Assembly: GCA_963839525.1 (NCBI GenBank)
Contig: CAWIVJ010000032.1
Span: forward strand, 1-21,700
Reading direction: 5' to 3'
Origin: CAWIVJ01 sp963839525
Lineage (GTDB): Bacteria; Cyanobacteriota; Vampirovibrionia; Gastranaerophilales; Gastranaerophilaceae
DNA: 21,700 nt
In this document: positions 1 to 10,400 of the stretch, piece after piece
How the letters are laid out: each line of letters opens with the position of its first letter
Position numbering within the stretch: the first letter of the stretch is position 1
Notes under the pieces: generated by a model
What the model was told of the DNA's origin: nothing
Database searches by the model: none
Seen by the model: only the letters and a program-made list of their open reading frames with translations
Position numbers and translations under genes: made by a program

Positions 1-242
1 CGAATGTCCAACGCCTGGTCGGCCACCACTCGCTTCAGGCGGGCGTTCTCCTTCTCCAACGCCTTGAGCTGCTGGGCCACCTCGGGAGCCATCCCGCCAT
101 ACTTCTGACGCCAACGGTAGTAGGTCTGCTCGCTGATGCCGAGCTACTTACAACCCTCCGAACCTTCAGCCCCTTGCCCAGCCCAACATCCGCCTGACGT
201 AGCATCGCCACGATCTGCTCTGCACTGTGTCGCTTCTTCATC
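1..242 (-). pseudogene. IS3-family transposase orfA, broken and cut by the window edge
   Basis: Starting at ATG 240-242, MKKRHSAEQIVAMLRQADVG is the classic N-terminus of IS3-family (IS407-like) OrfA, a helix-turn-helix protein that binds the element's ends. One base is then missing near 165-170; the next frame reads CK, a TAG stop, and LGISEQTYYRWRQKYGG, followed by a leucine-zipper-like helix, VAQQLKALEKENARLKRVV, up to the left edge. The frameshift and nonsense codon mean this copy is inactive unless both are sequence errors. OrfB, with the DDE catalytic domain, would lie outside the window. I could not fix the terminal inverted repeat; it should lie between the small gene's stop (314) and the palindrome. 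Confidence 0.82.
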
Positions 243-244
243 CT

Positions 245-280
245 GAGAATCCTTCCCGGCCCAAGGCCGAAGGGATTCTC
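245..280. repeat. Imperfect palindrome overlapping the orfA leader
   Basis: GAGAATCC at 245-252 pairs with GGATTCTC at 273-280, with an inner GGCC pairing around the CCCAAGG centre. It lies just upstream of the IS3-type orfA start (242) and includes the bases that would serve as its ribosome binding region. Insertion sequences often use such hairpins to block translation from transcripts entering from outside. Confidence 0.5.
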
Positions 281-313
281 CCACAACAACTGGATCAATT
301 CACGGGGAAGGGG

Positions 314-855
314 TCACCTCACATTCTTCCTCGACTGGAGCTCCCAGCCCTCAGGCTGGGCGTCGCAGATTACCTTCGCTGCTTCGCGTGTCCATTCACC
401 GAAAGTCTCCGGCACAGACTTATGACGCAGCAACCACCGGCCAATTCTGTTGTACCCGACTAATGTGAAGGGGCACGGGATCAAGATACGTGGTACAAGT
501 TTCGGGATCGCGACCCCTAGGGACTCCTGGCAATAGTCGGAAAATGCTACAACGAACTCGCCTGCATCGAAGGTTGCGATTGTGAAATCACTTGTCCAAA
601 ACGTAGGATTGTCATCCCATAGCATAAGATTGACAAGAATATCTGGACTGTCATCCGTATGAATCATCTCAGGTTCAACACCGCACGCACGGGCAACAAC
701 CGTCCGTCCTGTCATGCAGCCCAAGAATATCTTGGAGGTAAGCCGATCTCTTGAAGAAACTTTTCGTCGGGTACCCTGTTCCGCCCGCGTATGAAAGCCA
801 ACCTATCCTCTGCAATTGACTCTCTCCAACTTCTAACTTGTTTTCCATATTTCAT
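314..855 (-). CDS. Small hypothetical protein, candidate immunity partner of the RHS tip
   Basis: Starts at ATG 853-855, 27 bases after the RHS stop, on the same strand, so probably co-transcribed. The first 45 residues (MKYGKQVRSWRESIAEDRLA to KFLQEIGLPPRYSW) lie in one frame. After about 722 the protein continues in another as GCMTGRTVVARACGVEPEM, SDFTIATFDAGEFVVAFSDY and ending WELQSRKNVR. Adding one G to the GGG run at about 721 gives a single protein of about 180 residues. It is acidic in the middle, has no signal peptide or clear membrane segment, and would be cytoplasmic. FLQEIGLPP faintly resembles the N-terminal motif of SUKH-type immunity proteins; this is weak. A gene right behind an RHS tip usually encodes immunity. 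Alternatively it is an unrelated hypothetical gene, or translation starts at the TTG at 724. Confidence 0.5.
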
Positions 856-882
856 TCCGCGGCTATCTTATGAGTAAATACT

Positions 883-1435
883 TTATTCGCCATCGTGCTT
901 GAGAAGTGAAATCGCCATATGAACTCGCACCCATCCATCAGGCAGCCCCAAGGCGAAGCCAGCACAGAAGGCAGCCCCCTGAAAACCGGCCATGCGACTT
1001 ATCCCTTTGAGCCAAGTCCTCGACAGGGCACCATAAGATAACGTACCCCCACCAATTCCAAGAAGTGCGCAGCCACCGCGCCTACTTCAAGCCCAACTGG
1101 GAGCCAACCGGATTCGGTATAGACTCGAACTGCCGCACCGGTGAACTCCCCAACAACTATACCCAAAAAGAATGATAGCCAAGTCTTTGAATTTCCCCGT
1201 CCTGGTGTTAATCAAGTCTTCCCAAGAAGATCACCCCAATAAGTACTCCCCCCGAATCCAGCCATTCCGCTGGGGTCGACCAAGTCTACAGGATTGGCGC
1301 CACAATAGAGATACTTGTGCAATGTGACGGGCGTCTTAGTGTCCCCCGCCCACGGGTCGAGGCTTCCGAACCGCCCGGCGGCGGGGTCGTACCACCGGGC
1401 CCGGAGGTACTGCTGGCCGGTGCGGCGTTGAAGCT
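883..1435 (-). CDS. RHS core and variable C-terminal tip
   Basis: After EMLYNGES the protein reads RRTGQQYLRARWYDPAAG, RFGSLDPWAGD, LHKYLYCGANP and VDLVDPSGM. This is the RHS-associated core, whose final DPxG motif marks the border, and in known members the autocleavage region, between shell and variable effector. About 120 further codons follow. A TGA at 1212-1214 stops the first frame after GDLLGKT; one indel gives DLINTRTGKFKDLAIILFG, a second IVVGEFTGAAVRVYTESG, a third LGIGGGTLSYGALSRTW, ending FALGLPDGWVRVH, then MAISLLKHDGE and TAA at 883-885. The tip is rich in Gly and hydrophobic residues, with about three segments that could enter a membrane. I recognise no toxin family. Confidence 0.65.
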
Positions 1436-4400
1436 CTCGCCGTTGTACAGCATCTCGGTCGAGGGCCGTGGCCGGGTCGAAGCCCAGGGCGTTGCCGTAG
1501 GCGTCGTAGGTCAGGGTCTTGGTCAGTGCTGCCGCCGGCCGCGATAGAGGCGGCGTCGCACAGGCCGGCCGAGGCCGCGTCGTACAGCCCGCGGGTCGAG
1601 CCGTGGGCGTCCTGGAGGTAAATCGCCCCCGTCGTCGTCTGGCCTTCCGTGACGTACTGGCCGATCACGTCCGGGCCGACGACATACGTCGTCTTCTTGA
1701 CGACCGCGTCGGAATAGTCCCGGTCCGTCTGCTCCAGCGTCTGGCTGTAGCCGGTCAAGTTGTTGTCGTCGATCAGGTACGTCGTCGTCACGGCCTCCTC
1801 GCCCGTCCCGGCCGTCTGGCTGACGCGGTTGCCGGCGTCGTCGTAGGCGAACGTCGTGGCCGTCACGCCGCCGCCACCGCCCGTGCGGTCGATCGTCACG
1901 CTGGCCAGCCGGCCGGCATGGTCGTACTGTTGGCGACGACTTCCCGTTTGTCCTGCTCCGTCCCGGCCGTCAGGCCCTGATACAACGTCTTGCCCGTCTG
2001 CTCCGTCAGCTCGTCGCTGGGGCCGTACTGGTACACCGTGTGGCGGTCGTCGGCCGTGCCGGCGGCGTCCTTGGTCTCCGTCAGCAGCCGCCCGTTGTCA
2101 TCGTAGGTGTAGGCGATTGTCTCGTCGTCGGTCATGCCGCTCACCGGGCCGCTGTAGTCGTGGTCCGTGTCCTTGGCCAGCCGGTTGCCGTTCAGGTCGA
2201 ACTCGTACACCGTCACGTAATCGCCGGCTGAGCGGTTCCATCGTCGCCCAGGTCGAACGTCTCGGCCGTCAGGCGGTCCAGATCATCATATGCCCAGGCG
2301 AAGGACTGCTCAAGCTCGAACCCGGGCCGTGTCGTTCGTGTCGAACTGTTCCAGGACGGAGATGCACCGCCCGGCCGAGTCGTACTCGTAGTCGAAAGAC
2401 GCGATGACGTGGCTGTCGGTCGGGGTCGATGTGCTCCAGCAGGTCCAGCCGGCCGAGATTGTCGAAGGCGTAGTCGAACACCACGCCGTTGGCCTGGGTG
2501 ATGGTGTCGAACATACCCGGCGTCGTCATAGGCGTACGTCGTGACCTCGGGCAGGCCAGGGCATCGTCATCGTGGGCGTAAAGCTCGACACCTCGCCAGC
2601 CTGCCCAAGTCGAATCGTACTCGTAGGACGTGTCGGTCACGGCGATGTCGTCGTCGGACACGCCTGTGCGGTTGCCCGATGGGTTGGGGTCATTGTCGCC
2701 GGTGTACGTCCGTGTCAGCCGACCGGCCGGGTCGTACTCGTAGTTGATCGCGCCCTGCGGGTTCTAACGCGGATCAGATCGCCCAGTTCATCGTCGTACG
2801 TGTAGGTGGTCGTGTCGGTCGCGGCGGCATGGTGCTGCACGATTACGTCATTGCGGCCTAGATCGTCGTAATGCGTACGTGACGTACTCGCCGGTCGTGC
2901 CTTGCCCGTCATCGTACGCAGTCAGGTCGGCGAAGTATTGCTTCTCGACGAGCCGCCGCCGCCGACGGCCGTGTTGTCGTACAGGTAGGCCGTGACCCGG
3001 CCTTCGAAGTCCACCGCGTACGGAGCTGGCCGACCACGGCGGAACGCTCGGGGTCCTGGCTCGGCCAGTCAGGCAGGGCGGTCTGACTGTAGACGCGGGT
3101 CTCGATGAAGTCGTCGGGGTCTTCGGTGCTCTCGACACCAATAGGCAGCGTGCGGCTGATCTGCCGGCCGAAGTCGTCGAAGGCGAATGCCGTGGTGTTG
3201 CCGTACGGATCGACCTGCGACGTGCGGTTGCCCATGACGTCGTAGTCGTAGTGCCAGTGCGGCCGGACTGTCGGGGCCTGGGGATCGGAATCATCCACGA
3301 CGGCGGGCATCCAGACGTCCACCAGATTGCCCGCAAGGTCGTAGAGGTACACGGTCGCGGCCGGGCCCTCTCCTTGTGTCGTGCTGGGCGAATTCGACGG
3401 TCATCCAGCCGTCGAAGGGGGCCTCCGGGAAGTCGTCCAGCGCGCCAATGCCTGCTTCCGTAAGCGTCTCGGCGAACTCGTCGAAATTGCCGTAGATCGT
3501 CCGCGTATGCGTATCGTCGGGGTAGAGGGTGCAGACCACCGAGCCCAGATCATCCTTGTAGAACTGCGTGGTATGGCTTAGGGGATCGGTCCGCTCATCA
3601 TACCAGCGAGGCAGGCCGTTCTGCTCGAAGTCCTCGTTCTCAACGTTGTAGTTGTATGTCCAGCAGTGGCTGCGGACGAAGTCGCTCGTGCAAGAAGGTA
3701 TGGTTCCATAGGTGACGAGTGCCGCCACCGCACCATCCGCGAGTGGGCCGCTGTAGTGCAACTGGCCGTTGGCGTAGTAGACGTAACCCGTCCAGATATT
3801 TGCCGTGGCGGCTCCTCTCCCGCACCTCGCCGGCGACTTCTCTGGTGGCCACGACTCGCCCAGCCGCATCGTAGAACGTCTGAGTATAGCGAAGAGGAGA
3901 ATCCTCTTGGTCCACGGAAGAAGCCGTATCGAATGCACCCGCGGTCGATGCGGTGATGCAAGGTAATGGTTGCTCCGTATAGGTTTCCGTTCCCACTAAC
4001 CGGCCTAGTTCGTCGTAGACGTACTGCTCAACTACATAGGTGCTGGCGTTGTCGTTGGCGTTCCAGGTGATCTCGCCGGTCTCGTCGTCAAACGTGAACG
4101 TCGGAATCGCCGGCGAAGCCCCATGAGGAGGCCGTGATGCGCCCCAGTTCGTCGTATTCCCACCGGTACTCGACGCCGTCGGGGCCGATGGTCCTGACCA
4201 GGTTGCCGCGGACGTCGTATGAGTTCACCGTCACGCCGCCGAATTGGTCGATGACCGCCGACGTCTGGCCGGCAAGGTCGTAGAAGTACCGCACCTGCCG
4301 CCCGTACGCGTCCGTGGTCGGCTTGGCACGGCCAAGGGCATCGTACTCCGTGGTGCTCACACGAAGGCTCTGCTCCTCGTCGGCATGGTCGGTCCACTCG

Positions 4401-7400
4401 CGATACACACTCTGAGTCAGCATGTCGGCAGAATACTCGTAGCGGATCGTCATGCCGGCCGCGTCCGTTGTCTCCTTCAGCAGATTCATCCGCCATGGCG
4501 AAGCCCCGTCGTCATAGTACACGTTCTTCTGGATGACCACCTTGGTCCATTGATATGCGTCGCTCGGCCGATAGGTCCACGTCTCGAGCAGCAGGCCCTT
4601 GGCCGTGGACGTGTAGAGCCCTCGCGTCCGGTCGCCGTATGTGTAATCATGACCGTTGGTGTAGCTGTAGTAGGTTTTCTCGCCGACGGCATTCGTCACG
4701 CAGCGGACGTTCCCTGCCGCATCATACTCGTACGTAGTGATCGCGCCGAAAGGATCGACAACCTTGCTCGGGCCGCCCAGCCTGTAGCCGCTGTATGTCG
4801 TGGTTCGTTCCGTCTGGCCGTCAGTGGCGAGCACCGTCACGCTCTCTATGTTGCCGTTATGGGGGTGCCGGGCTTGACGTAATACGTTGTTCGGCTCGCC
4901 AGCGCGATCGCCGACTCCCATGCGGCGTCGTTCGGCCCGGCCGTGTATCGCACACCGTCCGGATCCTCCCCTAGGATCTTAAACGGTTGATACTGAATCG
5001 CTTCCTTTAACTGGTTGAGGCATGACAGGCCATAACTGAACTCGCTCGGGCTGACGCCGAACGCCAGCGGATCGATCCGCTCCGCTTTCGGATCCTCCTC
5101 ATCCTCTCCTTCCTTCACGGGGTACTCTTCCACATATGTATAACTGCTCACCGTCACGATGTAGACGACGTGCTGTTGCTCGCCCTCGCCTTCTATGGTG
5201 GCTTGGATCGTGCGAATGACGTTGCCATGGCTGTCGTAGAGTGCCTCCGTGGTGTTGCCGGACGCGTCGGTGACGGTTCCGCCGCCTTGCAGCCCTGTGA
5301 AACCGCCGTAGCCCGCACCGGTTGGCCTGTTTGGGTAGCGTCGGTTATGTGCTCGACCCTGCCCGATTCGTCGTACTCGACAGTGAGCACCACGAGGTCT
5401 CGCGGATCGGTCACCGTCTCAAGGTAATGGGGCCGCTCGCCAGATACCCGTACGTGGTCACCTGGCCCATCGGGTCCGTGACGGTCTCCAGATCGCCGCT
5501 GGATGGTAGGAATACGATACCGTCCGGCCCCTCCCGTCGCTGATGGACTTGATCCGACCTGCCGAATCCCTCTGGACCATGGGCCCGCCCGGGACCTCCT
5601 CCACGACGCCGTCAACATAGCGGATCTCGTTGCCGTTGGCGTCATAGGAAGCGGTCAGCAGGCCCGTCGCCCCGTCGATGACGTACCGGCTGCCGTCGGG
5701 CAATTTCACCTCATACCCGCCGCCGTATACCGGATTGGCGGGGTTGAAGCCCACGCCGTCCTCATTGACAAGCTCGCCATTCTTCAGCGTGAGTTGGGTA
5801 TCCAGGTAGTCTTGAAAATAAGCTTGGCGCCGCTGCCATCGACACAGACAAACTGGGGCCTGTAGGAGTAGTTGCGTCCGTCATGAAGAAGCTGAACGGC
5901 AGGGAGCTGCTGTACGTGGTCGGCGCCGGCATGAACTCGAACGCGAGCCTGCCACGGCCGGGGATCTCGAGGAAGACAAGGTCGCCGCTCTTCAGCGACG
6001 GATACTCCGTCGTGCCGTATTTGCCGACCTCCAGCGTGGTCGTGAACAGATGGGTGTCCGCCTGGGCAGGAACCAGCCATAGCCGAAATCGCCGAGCTCG
6101 TCAGCCCTGGAAGAGTCGTAGACGCGGGTGAACTGCACGGGGGTGCTTCCCGGCACGGCCACAGCGAGATCGACAAACGGCAGAGTGAGGGCGCCGGTCT
6201 TCGCCGGTTCCAGACCAACACCGAAGATCCATAAACGGACCTGATCGGCCCCGAACCATCATCCGCGACCAGCTTCAGCCGATACATACCGTTGGGGATC
6301 AAGGTCGGGCTGAGTGTACCCAGAACGACTTGCCGCCCGGTTGACCTTGCTGATCGGTTCCTCCCGACGCCACGAGCACCGGCGAGAGCGAGGAGCAGCC
6401 CGCCACGGGCTTGAGAATCAACTGCCAACTGCTCAGATCGGGCTATTGACAATCCCGAAGACTTCCATGTCGCCGGTGAGAACGATCTGGGGGTTTGCTG
6501 AGACGCTTGGACCGGTGATCGCCACGAGGGTCACATCGTGAACAGCATCGGTAGTAGCGATAAGGGACGCGGCCGCCGACAGATTGCCATTGGAATCCAC
6601 CGCATAGACGCGGTAGAAGTACGTGTGTCCCGCAATCACGACCGTGTCGGTGAAAGTCAGGCGTGTTGACATTGACTCTCGCCGATACAGCTGAATCCCG
6701 TCAATGGGCTCGAGTGAGCGGTAGATTCGGAACTGACTGTGGTTGATCCGCCCTCGCCGGCGCGTATTCGAAGTTCTATGCTGTTCGATTCGGGTAACCG
6801 ATAGTGATAACACTCGGAACGCCGGGGGCGTACTTTTCGAGACCTCGCTTCGTCCACGGCGTATTCGTTGCCCGCAAGGTCCACCACGGTGAGCTTGTAA
6901 TCGTACAGCGTATTGGCTCTGGAGCGAATCGGTGTCATTGAACTGCGTCCCGGTCAAAATCGAGCTGTTGATCGGATCCTCGCCGTATTGTCCGTTGTGC
7001 TCGCATCGATAGACGTTGTACCCTCGCCATGCAACCGTCGTCCCCGATGCGAACAGCAAAGGCGCGACAGCGGTCCATTCAGGCGTAGCTCGTCATCTGG
7101 CCATTGGCCTTGCGATCAATCCGTCCGGCATCGAAAGATCGTGGCCGGCCGCCGGCTCAATCGTAATCAGGCGGGGTCGGATGCGGGATCGAGCAGAATG
7201 GAATGCCTCCACTTTGTACCGAGTGCCGCCCGAGTCCGGGCCCCCGTTGTCAAATAACTTATCGTCGCGGAGCCTGGGGCTGCGGTCAGGTACACATCCT
7301 CGCCACTCCACAGCGGGACCCAGGTCGACGTCTCAGTATCCAACCGGGACACCAGATACCTGCAACCGTCCGCGGCAAGCCAGATGAGTTCCACGCCCGA

Positions 7401-10400
7401 TTCGGTCTTGCCGGTGGCCAGATTGAGAAGCGATTTGTTCACGCCCTCAAGACCGACCGGCGTGGGCACACCAGTGCCCCCTGTGGCCTGGACACCATTG
7501 GAAGAGGCAGAAAGAGCTGATACCGACCCGTCGGACAAGACAGTCTGAACGCGGTAAGAAACCTTTGTCCCAGGCGCCAGACCTTGATCCCATGTCCGGC
7601 AATACGTCGTGTTGTCCTCGTATGTTTGAGGCACAACATAATCCGACAGATCGCTCGGCACCGCCATTCCGCGCCGGTATCGACGTCCGTCGCCCAGACA
7701 ATGTACCCGACCGCGCCGCTGACAGGGAGCCACCGCGCCTGCATTTGTGTGGAGGATACAGCCGTCGCTTCGACACCTGTGGGGACAGCGACTTCACGTG
7801 CTGATGCCGTCACGCGCACGTCGATCTCGAGGGCAATCTCGCTGTTATGCGTTATGCTTATGACAGCCGCGTACTCGCCCGTGTCGGCATAGACGTGCTG
7901 ATCGTCATCCGAGACTTCATATCGGTGCGTCGTGTCGTTCCACGTAACCGCTCCGGCTGGTGCCGTCGCAGGCGATTTCCGCGCTGAAGTCGCCCGCAAC
8001 GCTATTGGGATCATCATCCGTGAACGCGGCGACCGCCCCCGTCAACTGCTCGCCCACAACGGCGACGTGCCGGGCGGTCAAGCCGTGGAGGAAGGCGTCA
8101 ATCGAGCCCGTCGCCTGCTGGACCGACACCGAAAGGCCAGGAACAGTAGTCCAAAGGCCAGCTCTGTTTGTGACTGTAACGGAAAAGACGTATTCACCAA
8201 CAGTATCGAATGTGGCGATCGTTGTGCCTGCGGCGTGAGAGTCGTTCTCCGATAACACCACCGTGGCGCCGGGCGGGGCCGATGTGACTTCCCAATAGTA
8301 TGACATGCCGGCTTCCGAGTGGTTGAAATCGTTCGGGGCAAGCTCGGCCTGCTTACGGTTATCCGCACTCACCGTCAGCGTGGCCGAGTACATTGACGGT
8401 CAACGGGCTCGCCGACGGCAATGTGGCGATGTACGGACTGCTCGTGTACGCGAAGACGGTGGTCGTGGCCTCGTCCCACCCTCCTTCCTTGTCCACCGCC
8501 CGGAAGGTGATCGTGTGTTCGCCGACGCCATGCCCGCCGAGCTGCGAGAATTCGACGTCGTGGATAAGCCCGGTGGCACCAGAGACCTCAATCCCGTCCA
8601 CCAGCCATGAGTACGCAAGGTTGGCTTCGTCATCGCTACTAAAGTCTATCGCGAGGCCGGCAAACGATATGGTCACGTCCTCGTCAGTTATATCGACAGC
8701 GGCGGCACAACAGCCAGGCTCACCGCGGCGCTCGGTTGCTTCTCTCCACCACTACAGTATCAGTCCACACCTGGCCAATGGCGTCCTCCATCACGACCCG
8801 CACCGTTTGCTCGGCGCCTGTGTATCCATCGCCCACTGCGAGATTCACGGTAGGCTCCGATGAGCGAGATCGCATCGCCAGGATCTCCGAAGTCGCCGTC
8901 ATTGTTGAGGTCGAAGCTGTAGCGAGGGCCGTACTCATACGGGGCGGATCCGGAATAGCAGTAATAGGCGGGGTCATCAAGGTCGACACTTATCGTAATG
9001 ACACTGCCTTCGTCAACAGGCCCTGTCGGCCCGATCAGCGATGCCTCCGGATCGTCGACCAATGCCGAATCAGGCCGCAAGCCGAACAGACATGTCTCTT
9101 GGTCGCCTTCAACAAACCCCTCGAAGTAGTACTCTTCTTCGGTAGGCACCGTAACCAGCCACCCGTTGATGGGCGCGTTCGGTCTTTGGTCGTCGCGATT
9201 GACACGAATGCGGTAGTCTCCATCGACCAGGTTGGTGAAAGAAAACGCTCCGTTTTCGCCGGTGAAGCGGGAGGGTTCAGTCGCACTGTCCCATTGGCCG
9301 GTATCATTTGTGTCAATGTAGACTTGCACACCCGCCACTCCCAGCTCAGGCCATTCACCAGCCCCAAGGCCATACCAGACGGCTTGAAGCTCGCAGGGCT
9401 GTGTCTCTCATGGCCTGAGGATCCAGCTTCCACAGCTGTGGCATGCTGGCGTTCGTGCCGATCCCGTAGGCACACACGTGCACCCCATTCGCTTCCAGCT
9501 TCTCAAGGGTCCCTTCGGACACTGGCGAGTTAGGCTGGCCATCCGAGAGGAAGATGATTGAGCCGCATCCGGCCTCAATTCCCATGGCATTCAAGCGATT
9601 CACGGCCTCATCAATCGCCCGATTGAAATCAGTTCCACCTACGGAGATCAACTCTCCGGCCGCCTGCACAATATCAGCGACACCGTCACCATCCTCGTCC
9701 ATGCCCGGGAAGGCAGCGTAGTATGATTCCTTGGATCAGAGGGCGACGTCTACGGCGATCGCATTCGACGAGAAGGCCACAAGGCCGACAGACGGATTGG
9801 CTCCGAGATTGATCAGGTAATCATTGAACGACGCCAAGGCGGCAACTTCTCCCTCGAGAACCGTTCCGAGAGACGGTGTTCCAGGCTAAAATCAGCGGAA
9901 GTGCTTCCGGACACATCGATTACAAAGACAACGCCCGCCTCATCGCGCCCGACATCAAGCTTGTCCCACAGGGCGTTTGCGTTACGATCGTAGAAGACGC
10001 TGCCAGCGATGAACGTCTCCTCCTCCGGCTCCTCGTTCGTGATGAAGACATCGTCTCTGCTTATCGACGCAACCGCGGAGCCATCCATGGACATGGCCAC
10101 TACGCTGATTCGCCTCTGTTCGTTAAATTCAGTGGCGTTCACTCCTTCGACGTACCACGTCTGCTCAGTCATGTCGGGCTGAAGCCCAATTCCCATCCGT
10201 AGTAGACTCCAGGAGCGATATAGTCGCTCGCAACCGACCGTGCCACGCCCCCATCTTCTCGCCATAGCCGCATCACTCCCGGCGCCGGAGAGTACACTCC
10301 GTCAGATATCACATCAAGAGGATCGGAACTGCTGTAGCTGATCGTAAAAATGGCATCCGCAGGGCTCGTTGAGCCCGACCATTCCAGAACAATGGGAACA

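Noticed and set aside
343..360. Hairpin CCCAGCCCTCAGGCTGGG considered as a terminator
   Set aside because: It lies inside the coding end of the small gene and no T-run follows on either strand.
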